Positions 8,950 through 19,629 are shown, counted from the first letter of the stretch. The stretch: 64,000 nt of DNA from Brevundimonas sp. (GCF_029946145.1 NZ_JAQSDY010000009.1:242412-306411), one strand, 5' to 3'. The notes: generated by a model from the sequence alone, not told the origin. Made by a program: numbers and translations.

Positions 8950-9468
8950 TCAGGGCCTGACCAGAAAGGGTCTCAGGACGCTCCAGGCGTCGGCCTTGGC
9001 CTCGAATGGCCGAGTATGGGCGGGACTGGAAGACGGCAGGTCGATCAGGCTGAGGCCCGGGCCCGGCACAAGGATTCGCCGCCCGATCCGCGCGGACGTG
9101 GCGCCGTTGAAAGCCACGGCCCGCAGCTTCGGCAGTCGATCCACGAGGGTGTTCAGGTTCGCCGTCTCCGCCTCGCGGATGGCCGCGTCCAGGCTGCCGG
9201 GCCGCGTCGCGCGAGCGATGACATCCCACAGTCCGACCCCGGCCTCCTTCAACGCCTCCAGCCGATCCGGATAGGGCAGGGCGATCAGATCCCGTTCCGT
9301 CACACCGGCGACCAGTCTCCAGAATGCGTTCTGCGGATGCGCATAATACTGCGCCGCCTTCAGAGAGGCGTCGCCGGGCAGGCTGCCGAGGATCAGCAGG
9401 CGGGTGTTCGCATCGACGACCGGGTCGAAGGCGCGCTTGATGAGGCGGGGTTCAGTGTCCGGTGTCAA
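8950..9468 (-). CDS. DNA-deoxyinosine glycosylase (UDG superfamily)
   Basis: A 172-residue protein of the hypoxanthine-DNA glycosylase branch of the uracil-DNA glycosylase superfamily, which removes deaminated bases from DNA. The N-terminal block LLILGSLPGDASLKAAQYYAHPQNAFW is characteristic, with the motif-1 region GSLPGD and the following YYAHPxNxFW; the C-terminal loop is LPSSSPAHTRP (SPA motif). The start is uncertain: I used a TTG at 9468, which overlaps the upstream secreted-protein gene by 17 nt and begins just before TPDTEPRLIKRAFDPV. No clear ribosome binding site is visible, so coupling to the upstream gene is likely. Confidence 0.82.
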   Translation of the reverse strand: MTPDTEPRLIKRAFDPVVDANTRLLILGSLPGDASLKAAQYYAHPQNAFWRLVAGVTERDLIALPYPDRLEALKEAGVGLWDVIARATRPGSLDAAIREAETANLNTLVDRLPKLRAVAFNGATSARIGRRILVPGPGLSLIDLPSSSPAHTRPFEAKADAWSVLRPFLVRP

Positions 9469-9796
9469 AGGAGAACATGGTTCGGACGACCGGGCCTTCG
9501 AGAAGAGTTCCGTCTGCGGCTGTGAGACGGTGGGCACGCGCCAGGCACCGGATGGTGTCCACATCCCGAGGAGGAAGGCCGACTTCAAGCGGATTGCAGT
9601 CGACTGGCCTGCCGCCGGGCGCGACGCGGCATTGAACCCAGATCGCAGCCGCACGGGAGCCCCCGTGGCGCTGCAGGCAGCGCGTCACGGCGGCAGCATC
9701 CGGGACGAAGGTCGGCTCTGGAGCATAGGCTGATGCCGGCCGCGTAGCTGCGGGCGCGACGACCTGGATCATCGACAGGAGAAGCAGCCAGTTCAA
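9452..9796 (-). CDS. small secreted Cys-containing protein
   Basis: A 114-residue product with a signal peptide (NWLLLLSMIQVVAPAATRPASA) and a short mature domain with three cysteines (TRCLQRHGG, WVQCRVAPGGRPVDCNP). The WVQCRVAPGGRPVDC pattern recalls the TonB C-terminal-like fold of small periplasmic proteins (a V-x-C-x-V-x-x-x-G-x-P-x-x-C arrangement), but it is too short and divergent to be sure. It starts at TTG 9796, two bases after the purB stop, with GGGGG upstream, so it is probably translated with purB. Confidence 0.6.
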   Translation of the reverse strand: MNWLLLLSMIQVVAPAATRPASAYAPEPTFVPDAAAVTRCLQRHGGSRAAAIWVQCRVAPGGRPVDCNPLEVGLPPRDVDTIRCLARAHRLTAADGTLLEGPVVRTMFSFDTGH

Positions 9797-9798
9797 GT

Positions 9799-11097
<1,299 letters not shown>

Positions 11098-11232
11098 GGG
11101 CCGGTCGTGTCGGTCCGGCGACGGGTTGAGTCAAGCGCCGCTTGTGCCGACGCCCGTCGAACTCCGTCATTGGGGTCTGGCGCCGACTCGGACCCGGCGT
11201 TAACGGCGGGGCCAGAACCCGGGAGAGGCCTC

Positions 11233-11883
11233 ATGGAACTGATCATCGGACCGCGTCTGTATTCGACCTGGTCGCTGCGTCCGTGGCTGGTGCTGAAGCG
11301 CTGCAAGGCGGACTTCACCGTGCGCGAGATGGACATCTATTCCGAGGCCGCCCGGGCCGAGCTGGAGGCCGTCTCCCCCTCGCGCCTCGTGCCCGTGCTG
11401 AAGGTCGAGGGCGAGACCATCTGGGATTCCATGGCCATCTCGGTCTGGTGCGCCGAACGCTATCCGGAGGCCCGGCTCTGGCCCGCCGACGCTCATGCCC
11501 GCTGGCTGGCCCGGTCGGCGGCGTGCGAGATGCACGGCGGCTTCATGGGATTGCGCACCGAATGCGGCATGGGGCCGGATCACACCATGGTCGGCCCGGA
11601 CCGCTCGCCGCCGCCCGCCGGCGAGGCCGTCACGAAGGACATCCGCCGCATCGTCGCCCTGTGGCGCGAGATGCGGACCCGGTTCGGCGAGGGCGGGCCG
11701 TATCTGTTTGGCGAATGGTCCGTGCCGGACGCCTTCTTCACCCCGGTGGCGACCCGGTTCCGGCATTTCCAGATCGATCTGGCCGCCCACGGCGACGACG
11801 GGACCGCAGCCGCCTATCGCGATGTGCTGCTGGCTCAGCCCGACTTCCTGGAGTGGTCGGCGGACGCCCTTTCCGGCCGTTAA
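11233..11883 (+). CDS. glutathione S-transferase family protein
   Basis: A 216-residue GST with a thioredoxin-like N-terminal domain (ELIIGPRLYSTWSLRPWLVLK; the YSTWSLRPW segment holds the candidate catalytic Ser/Tyr) and an all-helical C-terminal domain. The SRLVPVLKVEGETIWDSMAIS block contains the cis-Pro and the glutathione-binding acidic-Ser pair. FLFGEWSVPDAFFTPVATRF-type residues near 155-175 form the N-capping box. GGGAGAGG lies upstream of the ATG. It is divergent from purB. The substrate cannot be predicted. Confidence 0.92.
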   Translation: MELIIGPRLYSTWSLRPWLVLKRCKADFTVREMDIYSEAARAELEAVSPSRLVPVLKVEGETIWDSMAISVWCAERYPEARLWPADAHARWLARSAACEMHGGFMGLRTECGMGPDHTMVGPDRSPPPAGEAVTKDIRRIVALWREMRTRFGEGGPYLFGEWSVPDAFFTPVATRFRHFQIDLAAHGDDGTAAAYRDVLLAQPDFLEWSADALSGR

Positions 11884-11962
11884 CCGCGCGCCGGAACCGG
11901 GCCTTAAGACAACATCGGTATGTGTGAGCCTTCAGAACGCAACCGCGTTCGGGAGGTCCGCC

Positions 11963-12073
11963 ATGTCCGTCCACGTCCAGCAGCCCGGTACGCGTCGCCC
12001 CAGCCTGATGGTCTACGGGCTGATGATCGTGATCGCCTGCTGCCTGCCGGCGCTGCTTCTGGTCAGCCTCTAG
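11963..12073 (+). CDS. tiny membrane protein, 36 aa
   Basis: An ORF of 36 codons starting MSVHVQQPGTRRPSLMVYGL with GGGAGG at 11951-11956 as ribosome binding site. A polar, basic N-terminal 15 residues precede one hydrophobic segment (LMVYGLMIVIACCLPALLLVSL) that runs to the C-terminus, with a vicinal Cys pair inside the membrane. The arrangement suits an N-in single-pass protein. It follows the GST gene by 80 nt and has no recognised family. Confidence 0.5.
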   Translation: MSVHVQQPGTRRPSLMVYGLMIVIACCLPALLLVSL

Positions 12074-12117
12074 ATCGGCGATGTAACCGGGTGGACGGTG
12101 GTGGGCTGAAAAACACA

Positions 12118-12141
12118 GTCTACTGCGTCTACAGCGTCTAC
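12118..12141 (+). repeat. three-copy GTCTAC direct repeat, 9-nt period
   Basis: GTCTAC recurs at 12118-12123, 12127-12132 and 12136-12141, exactly 9 nt apart, in the 221-nt non-coding gap between the 36-aa membrane protein and the convergent transglycosylase gene. It could be a binding array or simply local repetition; nothing else in that gap is recognisable. Confidence 0.4.
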
Positions 12142-12294
12142 TCCGCACGCGTCATTCGCGGAGATGTTGTTTCACCGATTTCAATTGTCAAAGACCGGAC
12201 CTGACGGGTTCCGATCAATGAAGCATGCGCCTGCGTCAGAAACGGACGTGGGCGTCTGCCCGGTCGACAGGGTCCGGTCGGCCGTCGGTTCGCC

Positions 12295-13965
12295 CTAGTT
12301 CGTTCCGGCCGTCGTGGACGCCGAAGCCAGATCGATCGCCTGAACCGGAGCCGGCGGCGGCGCGAGATAGTCCAGGGCCAGCGGAATCCGCGACGCCCCT
12401 GACGCCACGGCGTCCAGGGTGTGCAGGGGCCGGCCGTTCATGCGCTGGTAGATCCAGTAGGCCGCCACGACCTTTTCGACATATTCGCGCGCCTGGGGCA
12501 CGTCGATCGTCTCGATCAGCAGCAGCGGATCGGCGTCCTGGCCCAGTTTGCGGACCGCCATGACCATCGGCCCGGGGCCGGCGTTGTACGAGGCCGCGGC
12601 CCGCAGCAGGTCGCCGTTGATCGCCGGCAGCGCCAGCACCCGGTTCACATAGGCCTGACCCAGGCGGGCGTTGACGTTGGGGTCGAACAGCCGTTCCGGC
12701 TCGCTGACAAAGCCGCGGTCGCCGGTCAGTTCGGCGGCGGTGGTCGGCATGACCTGCATCAGGCCATAGGCGCCGGCGCCGGACCGGGCGCGGGCGTTGA
12801 AGTCGGTTTCCTTGCGGGCGATGGCGTAGACCAGCGAGCGTTCAACGGTGAAGCCGCCGTCCGGTTCGATCACCGGCTGGGGATACCGGTCGGCGTCAAT
12901 GCGCCGAACGTCGTCGCCCGAGCCGGTCACGCGCGGTCCAAGGGCCCGGCCCAGGGCGGCCCACAGCTGTCGGCCCCGGTCGGTGGCGGCGGCGCGGATG
13001 CCGGTTTTCAGCTCATCGCGCGCGTCGCCGCGGCGTCCGACCTCGAAGAAGGCCACGGTGCGCAGGGCCCGGGGCTCGGAGCGGACGAACTCTTCCAGTT
13101 CATCGGCGCCCACGCCGATCGGCTCGTCGGCCTGATATGACGCCTGTTGCAACCGGGCGGCCCCGTACGGGATCGGTCCCAGGTTCTCGATCGTCGGCTC
13201 CTCGCCCAGCTGACGCAGGGCGATCTGGCCATAGAAGGTCGCGGGCCAGGAGCCCGCGCGGCGCAGCAGGGGCTGGACGCGGTCCTGCTGGCCGGATTGC
13301 GCCGCCGAGCGCGCGGCCCAGAAGGCGGCGCCCGAGCGAACCCATCCGTCCTCGGTCGGATCGTCCAGAACGCGCTCGAAGGCGATCCTGGCCGCGCCGA
13401 ATTCGCCCAGCCGGTACTGGGCCAGACCGACGGTCCACCAGTCGCCCAGCTGGCCGCCCAGGGCCACGGCGCCGGTCAGGTCATCCCGGTTCAGGGCCAC
13501 GCGGGCCGCCTTCATCGGGTCGCCCTCGGTGTTGCCGCCGGCGGCCGCGATGCTGTTCCAGTTCCGGCCGCCCCCCATGCGGGACGGTTGCCGGGGCTCC
13601 GGGGCGCCGTCGGGACGGCGGCGCATGGCGAGGGTCCAGGCCCGCTCGGCGGACGGCAGGTCGGCGTATTCGGCCAGCCAGGCCGACAATTCCTCGTAGG
13701 TGGCCGTGTAGTCGGCGTGGAACAGGCGTTCGAACTCGACCTGGCCCAGCAGGACGCGGTCATTGGCCTGACGCGCGGAGTCGCGGGCGGCGTCCAGATC
13801 GCCGCGGCGAAGGGCGTCGAAGGCCGTGGTGTAGCTGAGGCGGTCCGCGGCGCTCAGGGCTGTGGGCGTGCGGCGGATTTCCTCGGCCTGGCCGGCGGTC
13901 GCCAGGGCGCAGAACGCCAGGGCCAGCGTCGGCGCGATCATCACGCGGCGGAAATCAAACTGCAC
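12295..13965 (-). CDS. soluble lytic murein transglycosylase (Slt family)
   Basis: A 556-residue periplasmic enzyme that cleaves the MurNAc-GlcNAc bond of peptidoglycan to give 1,6-anhydro ends. A signal peptide (about 1-27, ending ATAGQAE) is followed by a long alpha-superhelical U-domain with TPR-like repeats, then a GH23 catalytic domain. Catalytic Glu386 is in YAIARKETDFNARA, followed by GAYGLMQVMPTTA and RAAASYNAGPGPM, all standard for the family. The end of the protein (ALDYLAPPPAPVQAI) is a proline-rich tail. Confidence 0.94.
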   Translation of the reverse strand: MQFDFRRVMIAPTLALAFCALATAGQAEEIRRTPTALSAADRLSYTTAFDALRRGDLDAARDSARQANDRVLLGQVEFERLFHADYTATYEELSAWLAEYADLPSAERAWTLAMRRRPDGAPEPRQPSRMGGGRNWNSIAAAGGNTEGDPMKAARVALNRDDLTGAVALGGQLGDWWTVGLAQYRLGEFGAARIAFERVLDDPTEDGWVRSGAAFWAARSAAQSGQQDRVQPLLRRAGSWPATFYGQIALRQLGEEPTIENLGPIPYGAARLQQASYQADEPIGVGADELEEFVRSEPRALRTVAFFEVGRRGDARDELKTGIRAAATDRGRQLWAALGRALGPRVTGSGDDVRRIDADRYPQPVIEPDGGFTVERSLVYAIARKETDFNARARSGAGAYGLMQVMPTTAAELTGDRGFVSEPERLFDPNVNARLGQAYVNRVLALPAINGDLLRAAASYNAGPGPMVMAVRKLGQDADPLLLIETIDVPQAREYVEKVVAAYWIYQRMNGRPLHTLDAVASGASRIPLALDYLAPPPAPVQAIDLASASTTAGTN

Positions 13966-14123
13966 TGAGGCGGCCCCCTTGAAGCGTTCAGCAGGCCCGT
14001 CTCGACCCGGGCCGGTTCGCGCTGTTCATTCGGTCGTCAGGCACAAAGGGCGCCACCGCCCCCGGCCCGTGTCAAGATTTCTCCCCCTTTTGGGGCAGTT
14101 TTGAGTCTGAAGGATGAACAGGC

Positions 14124-14912
14124 TCAGTTATCCGCGCCCAGCCGCGCCGCCAGCGCCAACATGTCCGCCCAGGCCTGCCGCTTGGCCATCGGCTGACGCA
14201 GCAGGAAGGCGGGATGCAGCGTCAGCAGCACCGGCGCCGAAACCGCGCCCTCGGGCAGCCGCCATTCCCGCCACTGACCCCGCAGCCGCATGATGCCCTC
14301 GTCGGTTGCCAGAACCGACCTGGCCGCCGCCGCGCCCAGCAGCAGCACCGCCCTCGGCTTCAGCAGGGCGAAGGTCCGCTCGACGAACGGCGCGCAGACG
14401 GCCTGTTCGGCCGGCGTCGGCGTGCGGTTGCCCGGCGGACGCCAGAAGACCGTGTTGGTGATGAACACCCGGCCCTCCAGCCCCGCCTCCGCCAGCATCC
14501 GGTCCAGCAGCTTCCCGGCCTTGCCGACGAAGGGCTGGCCCCCCTGGTCCTCTTCCGCGCCCGGACCTTCGCCGATGATCAGGACCGGCGCCTCGGGATT
14601 ACCCCGGCTGAACACCGATTGCGTGGCTCCCATACCCCTGATTGGACAGCCGTCGAAGGCCGCGATGGCCTGGCCCAGCTCTTCCAGCGTGTTCGCTCCG
14701 CCCGCCAGCCGGCGCGCTTCCGACAGCGCGTCGCCGGCGTCCGGCGCGGCCACCACCGAGGCCGTGGCCTTGGCCACCGCCTTCACGGCGGGCGGCGGGA
14801 CGACATGGGTGCGGTCGACTGGCGCGTCCTCGAAACAGGCGTCGACGCCCGCGTCGCGCCAGAAGGCGAGCAGGCTTTCGGTCGCGGCGGCATCGGGGGG
14901 CTGGGTCATCAT
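14124..14912 (-). CDS. uracil-DNA glycosylase, family 4-like
   Basis: About 262 residues. A variable N-terminal third (1-100) precedes a UDG domain: VLIIGEGPGAEEDQGGQPFVGKAGKLLD is motif 1, WRPPGNRTPTPAEQAVCAPF follows, and TLHPAFLLRQP is motif 2. This removes uracil from DNA for base excision repair. Family-4 enzymes bind a 4Fe-4S cluster through four cysteines; here only a single Cys is seen at the first position (DGCPIRGMG) instead of the usual CxxC, a pattern I associate with the alphaproteobacterial subgroup, so cluster binding is not assured. The start was set at the MMTQPPDAAA tandem Met (14912 or 14909). It is divergent from the ETF-QO gene. Confidence 0.85.
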   Translation of the reverse strand: MMTQPPDAAATESLLAFWRDAGVDACFEDAPVDRTHVVPPPAVKAVAKATASVVAAPDAGDALSEARRLAGGANTLEELGQAIAAFDGCPIRGMGATQSVFSRGNPEAPVLIIGEGPGAEEDQGGQPFVGKAGKLLDRMLAEAGLEGRVFITNTVFWRPPGNRTPTPAEQAVCAPFVERTFALLKPRAVLLLGAAAARSVLATDEGIMRLRGQWREWRLPEGAVSAPVLLTLHPAFLLRQPMAKRQAWADMLALAARLGADN

Positions 14913-15006
14913 GACGGTCCGCACAGGGATAGTCCTTGACCACCCTTGCGTCACCTTCCGATAAGCGGAAAACACCAGACCACACCGGCGACGAGGAAAT
15001 CAGGGC

Positions 15007-16761
15007 ATGGCCGAGGATGCGATCGAGGGCGGCGCGACAAACGCCTGGCAGGAAGCCGTGATCGACAAACTGCCGCCCGCCGAGGCCCTGGCGGGCGTCG
15101 AGCGCGAGGTGATGGAATACGATGTCGTCATCGTCGGTGGAGGCCCCGCCGGCCTCGCCGCCGCCATCCGCCTGAAGCAGCGGGCGGAAAGGGACGGCAA
15201 GGATATCACTGTCGCGGTGCTGGAGAAGAGCGCCGAGGTCGGCGGCCACATCCTGTCCGGCGCGGTCATCGATCCGCGCGCCCTGAACGAACTCTTCCCC
15301 GACTGGAGGGAGCGGGGGGCGCCGCTCGAGACGCCGGTCACCGAGGACCGGTTCATGGTGCTGGGGCCCATGGGACAGGTCTCCCTGCCCATGACCTTGC
15401 TGCCGCCGATGATGCACAACGACGGCTGCTACATCGCCTCCCTGGGCAATGTCGCGCGCTGGCTGGGCGAGCAGGCGGAAGGCCTGGGGGTCGAGGTCTA
15501 TCCCGGCATGGCCGCCAGCCATGTGGTCTGGGATGAGCCGTCGGGAACGGTGAAGGGCGTGGTCGCCGGCGTCTTCGGCATCGACCGCCACGGCAAGCCG
15601 ACCGACGACTTCCAGCCCGGCATCGAGCTGCACGGCAAATATGTCTTCATCGCCGAGGGCGTGCGCGGCTCGCTGGCCAAGACCATCATGGCCCGCCACA
15701 ACCTGTGCGACGACGCCCAGCCGCAGAAATACGGCATCGGCCTGAAGGAGTTGTGGCAGGTCCCGGCCGACAGGCACCGTCCCGGCCTGGCCCAGCACAC
15801 GACAGGCTGGCCGCTGGACGAGTTCACCGGCGGCGGCAGCTTCATGTACCATTTCGGCGACCGCTACGTGGCCATCGGCTATGTCGTGCACCTGAATTAC
15901 AAGAACCCCTTCCTGTCGCCGTTCGACGAGTTCCAGCGCTTCAAGCACCACCCGGCGATCAGCGAGCATCTGGAGGGCGGAACCCGCATCTCCTACGGGG
16001 CCCGCGCCATCACCGAGGGCGGCTTCCAGTCGGTGCCGAAACTGTCGTTCCCGGGCGGTGTCCTGATCGGCTGCTCCGCGGGCTTCGTGAATGTTCCGCG
16101 CATCAAGGGCAGCCACAACGCCATGAAAACCGGCATGCTGGCCGCCGACGCCGCCTATGACGCGGTCATGGCCGGCCGCTCGGGCGACCAGCTGGTCGAA
16201 TACCAGACGGCCTACGAGAACAGCTGGGTCTTCCAGGAGCTCAGGCGCGTCCGCAACGCCAAACCCCTGCTGTCGAAGCTCGGCACTTCGCTGGGCGGGG
16301 CGCTGGGTCTGTTCGACCTGTGGTTCCAGACCCTGTTCGGCGGTCTGTCGCTGTTCGGCACGATGAAGCACGGCAAGACCGACGCCGCCTCGACCGAAAA
16401 GGCGTCGAAACACAGGCCGATCGCCTATCCGAAGCCGGACGGGAGGCTGTCGTTCGACAAGCTGTCGTCGGTCTTTGTCTCCAACACCAACCATGCCGAG
16501 GAACAGCCCGCGCACCTGAAGCTGCTGGACCCCTCGGTCCCGATCCGGATCAACCTGCCGCTCTATGGCGAGCCTGCGCGCCTCTACTGCCCGGCGGGGG
16601 TGTACGAGGTGCTGTACGACGAGCAGGGGAACAATCCCCGCTTCCAGATCAACGCCCAGAACTGCGTCCATTGCAAAACCTGCGACATCAAGGACCCGTC
16701 GCAGAATATCGTCTGGACCACGCCCGAGGGCGGCGGCGGCCCCAACTATCCGAATATGTGA
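15007..16761 (+). CDS. electron transfer flavoprotein-ubiquinone oxidoreductase
   Basis: ETF-QO takes electrons from reduced electron transfer flavoprotein (fed by acyl-CoA dehydrogenases and amine/sarcosine dehydrogenases) and passes them to ubiquinone at the inner membrane. It is 584 residues with an N-terminal FAD-binding [10 protein letters not shown] motif (about 42-51), and a C-terminal 4Fe-4S site: Cys528 in CPAGVYEV and Cys553/556/559 in NCVHCKTC. The C-terminal VWTTPEGGGGPNYPNM tail is diagnostic. A GAGGAAA ribosome binding site precedes the ATG. It is followed by the TPR protein and ispE on the same strand. Confidence 0.97.
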   Translation: MAEDAIEGGATNAWQEAVIDKLPPAEALAGVEREVMEYDVVIVGGGPAGLAAAIRLKQRAERDGKDITVAVLEKSAEVGGHILSGAVIDPRALNELFPDWRERGAPLETPVTEDRFMVLGPMGQVSLPMTLLPPMMHNDGCYIASLGNVARWLGEQAEGLGVEVYPGMAASHVVWDEPSGTVKGVVAGVFGIDRHGKPTDDFQPGIELHGKYVFIAEGVRGSLAKTIMARHNLCDDAQPQKYGIGLKELWQVPADRHRPGLAQHTTGWPLDEFTGGGSFMYHFGDRYVAIGYVVHLNYKNPFLSPFDEFQRFKHHPAISEHLEGGTRISYGARAITEGGFQSVPKLSFPGGVLIGCSAGFVNVPRIKGSHNAMKTGMLAADAAYDAVMAGRSGDQLVEYQTAYENSWVFQELRRVRNAKPLLSKLGTSLGGALGLFDLWFQTLFGGLSLFGTMKHGKTDAASTEKASKHRPIAYPKPDGRLSFDKLSSVFVSNTNHAEEQPAHLKLLDPSVPIRINLPLYGEPARLYCPAGVYEVLYDEQGNNPRFQINAQNCVHCKTCDIKDPSQNIVWTTPEGGGGPNYPNM

Positions 16762-16830
16762 CGCTCAAATCTTTCCGGGGGCCGGCGAGGGGGCCTTGTC
16801 GCCGCCGCATAATCCAGTGAGGGTTCCGCC

Positions 16831-18657
16831 ATGCGTTTTCCTTCACTCGCCCTTCTGCTGACCGGTTGCGCCCTGACGGCGCTGTCCTCGCCCGCCCGGG
16901 CGCAGGAAACGCCGGTCGGAATCCCCGCTCCGGCAGAGGCGGGCGCCGCTCCGGAGGCTCCGGCGATCATCGTCGAGGCCGCGCCCGAAGCCGTAGCGGC
17001 GGTCGAACCTCCGGCGCCGCCCATTCCCGCGATCTGGGCTCCCGTGCCGGTCGATGCGTCAGGCCAGTCCGCCTACGGCCTCTATCTCGCCGGCCGCCTC
17101 GCCAGCATCCGCGGCGACCGCCTGGCGGGCTCCGTCTTCCTCGGCGAGGCCCACGCCCTGGCGCCCGAACAGCCGGCCCTGGGCGAAGAAGCCTTCCGGT
17201 CCGGATTGTTCTCCGGCGACATAGCGGATGTGGCGCGCCTGACCCCGACCGTCGCGGACACGCCCGACCTGGCCGAGGCAGGCCGGTTGATCGAACTGAT
17301 CCAGGCGCTGCGGGCCGGCGACCCCGGCCAAAGCCTGTCCCTGCTGACCCAGCGCCCGTTCGCAGATCCTTTCAGCGCGGTCGCCCGCTACCTGACGCCC
17401 GCCATCGCCGGCGCGGCCGGGGACTGGGATACGGCGTTGAAGGCCGTGGATCAGCCTGCGACCGATCCCGCCAGCCTGATCCTGCACCAGCAACGTGCCA
17501 GCCTGCTGGAAAGCCGCCGCCGTTTCGCCGAGGCGGACGCCGAGTACAAGATCCTGATGGCCTCGCCGGGCGGCGCCATGCTGTACGCGCTGGACTACGC
17601 CGGATTCCTCGAACGGCAGGGCCGACGTGACGAGGCGCTGGCCATTTATGACGCCGCCCTGACTGGCGGAAATCCCAATTCCGAGGCGCTCCTCGGCCGG
17701 GCTCGCGTCGCGGGACGCGGTCGGGCCCCCGCCGAGCCGAATGCGCTGCAACGCGCCGCCGACGCCCTCGAATTCGCCGCCCTGCAGACCAGCGCGAACC
17801 AGTCATGGGAACTGTCGGCGATCTATCTGCGCATGGCCGACAGCCTCGACCCCGACGACCTGATCGCCCTGCAACTGGGCCAGAGCCTCAACTCGGGCCG
17901 CCAGCCGCTGCTCGCCCGGGAGGCGTTCGCCCGGGTCAGCCAGGCCGACCCCATCACCTATGCGCGGGCGCAGGTGGGTCTTGCGGGAACCCTGGATTCC
18001 CAGGCTGACGCCGAAGGCGCGCTGGAGGCCTTGCGCCGCGCCGACGCCGCCGCGGTCGATCAGGCGGCCTTCGCCTATGCGCTGGCGGCGCATCTGGTGG
18101 GCATGGGCCGGCACGAGGAGGCGCTGGCCATCCTCAACCGGCCAACCATCAACGTCGCGGCCCAGCCGGCGCATTTCCATTTCCTGCGCGGCACGGTGCT
18201 GGAGAACCTGAACCGGATCGACGAGGCCGAGGCCGAGCTGTGGGCCGCCCTGCAGGCCCAGCCCAACGACCCGACCATCCTCAATTACCTCGGCTATATG
18301 TGGGTCGACAGCGGCCGCCGGGTGGCCGAGGGGGCCGAGATGCTGGCCCGCGCCCACGCCGCCGAACCTCAGAACGGCAACATCCAGGACTCCCTTGGCT
18401 GGGCCCAGTTCCGGCAGGGCCAGTACGAGATCGCGGTCCAGACCCTGGAAGAAGCGGTGGGCAAACAGCCGGGCAACGCCGAGATCGTCGATCACCTCGG
18501 CGACGCCTACTGGCAGGTGGGCCGTCGCCGCGAGGCCGAATGGCAGTGGACCCGGGTGCTGACGCTCGAGCCCGACGCCCCGCGGCGCGCCGAGGTGGAA
18601 CAGAAGCTGGTGCGCGGCCTGCCCGACCCGACGCCGTCGTCCGGCGGCCAGCCCTGA
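16831..18657 (+). CDS. periplasmic/envelope TPR-repeat protein
   Basis: 608 residues: a signal peptide (MRFPSLALLLTGCALTALSS, cleavage after ARA), a Pro/Ala/Glu-rich linker to about residue 60, and then tetratricopeptide-type helical repeats to the end, clearest at 430-590 (FHFLRGTVLENLNRIDEAEA, NYLGYMWVDSGRRVAEGAEM, DSLGWAQFRQGQYEIAV, DHLGDAYWQVGRRREAE). Such proteins scaffold envelope assemblies; no partner can be named. GAGGG precedes the ATG. It ends three bases before ispE, so the two are probably co-transcribed. Confidence 0.88.
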   Translation: MRFPSLALLLTGCALTALSSPARAQETPVGIPAPAEAGAAPEAPAIIVEAAPEAVAAVEPPAPPIPAIWAPVPVDASGQSAYGLYLAGRLASIRGDRLAGSVFLGEAHALAPEQPALGEEAFRSGLFSGDIADVARLTPTVADTPDLAEAGRLIELIQALRAGDPGQSLSLLTQRPFADPFSAVARYLTPAIAGAAGDWDTALKAVDQPATDPASLILHQQRASLLESRRRFAEADAEYKILMASPGGAMLYALDYAGFLERQGRRDEALAIYDAALTGGNPNSEALLGRARVAGRGRAPAEPNALQRAADALEFAALQTSANQSWELSAIYLRMADSLDPDDLIALQLGQSLNSGRQPLLAREAFARVSQADPITYARAQVGLAGTLDSQADAEGALEALRRADAAAVDQAAFAYALAAHLVGMGRHEEALAILNRPTINVAAQPAHFHFLRGTVLENLNRIDEAEAELWAALQAQPNDPTILNYLGYMWVDSGRRVAEGAEMLARAHAAEPQNGNIQDSLGWAQFRQGQYEIAVQTLEEAVGKQPGNAEIVDHLGDAYWQVGRRREAEWQWTRVLTLEPDAPRRAEVEQKLVRGLPDPTPSSGGQP

Positions 18658-18660
18658 GGC

Positions 18661-19527
18661 ATGGCGACCGTCCGCCTCCTCGCCCCCGCCAAGGTCAATC
18701 TGTTCCTGCATGTCGGGCCCGGGGGGACCGACGGCTATCACCCCCTGGCCAGCCTGGTCGCCTTCGCCGGCATCGGCGACGACGTCACGGTCCAGCCGGC
18801 CGGCCGGCTGTCGCTGACGGTGACCGGCCCCTTCGGTCAGGGTCTGGGCGCCGGCGACGACAACCTGATCCTGAAGGCCTTGCGAGCGCTGGGCGAAGTG
18901 ACGGGCGCCGCGGATCCGCCCGTGGCCGTGACGCTGGACAAGCAGTTGCCGATCGCCGCCGGACTGGGCGGCGGCTCGTCCGACGCGGGCGCCGCGCTCA
19001 AGGGGGCGCGGGACGCCCTGGGCCTGTCGCTGGACGATGAAGCCCTGGCCGACATCGCCGCCGGCGTCGGCGCGGACGGTCCCATGTGCCTGCACGCCCG
19101 CGCCGCCTGGGCCGAGGACCGGGGCGACCGGCTGACCTTCGAGCCGCGCCTGCCGCCATTGCCCGCCGTGCTGATCAACCCGGGCGTCCCGTCGTCGACC
19201 GGGGCGGTCTACCGCCGCTACGACGAGGGGCCGGCGGGGACCGCGGACCGTCCGGCCCCACCTGGCGACTGGGGGCTGTCATCGGTCATCGACTGGTTGT
19301 CGGCCCGGCGGAATGATCTGGAAACCCCCGCGATCGCGCTGGAACCGGTCATCGGCCAGACCCTGAAGGAAGCTGCGCGGCTCCCCGGCGTTCGCCTCGT
19401 CCGGATGTCGGGCTCGGGGGCTACCGTTTTCGCCCTGTTCGACACGGCGGAACAGGCCGTCGAGGCCGCCAGACGCCTGGCACGAAGTCATCCCGGCTGG
19501 TGGGTGCGTTCTACAATTTTGCGTTAG
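18661..19527 (+). CDS. ispE: 4-diphosphocytidyl-2-C-methyl-D-erythritol kinase
   Basis: IspE phosphorylates CDP-methylerythritol in the non-mevalonate isoprenoid pathway. It is a 288-residue GHMP kinase: LLAPAKVNLFLHVG at the N-terminus carries the substrate Lys, PIAAGLGGGSSDAGAAL is the ATP-binding glycine loop, and RMSGSGATVFALFDT is the C-terminal GHMP motif. It starts three bases after the TPR gene stop and probably depends on translational coupling. Confidence 0.96.
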   Translation: MATVRLLAPAKVNLFLHVGPGGTDGYHPLASLVAFAGIGDDVTVQPAGRLSLTVTGPFGQGLGAGDDNLILKALRALGEVTGAADPPVAVTLDKQLPIAAGLGGGSSDAGAALKGARDALGLSLDDEALADIAAGVGADGPMCLHARAAWAEDRGDRLTFEPRLPPLPAVLINPGVPSSTGAVYRRYDEGPAGTADRPAPPGDWGLSSVIDWLSARRNDLETPAIALEPVIGQTLKEAARLPGVRLVRMSGSGATVFALFDTAEQAVEAARRLARSHPGWWVRSTILR

Positions 19528-19629
19528 GTTCATTCAGCTTTGCGGCGGCTGATCCCTCGCGTCCGCCGCCGTTTCGCTGTCCGCTCCAGCCTTAACCGCC
19601 GGACAACCCGCGTTTGCTAGACTGCGCCC

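Noticed and set aside
13966..14123. TTGACA on the minus strand as a promoter for the lytic transglycosylase
   Set aside because: No acceptable -10 at 16-18 nt.
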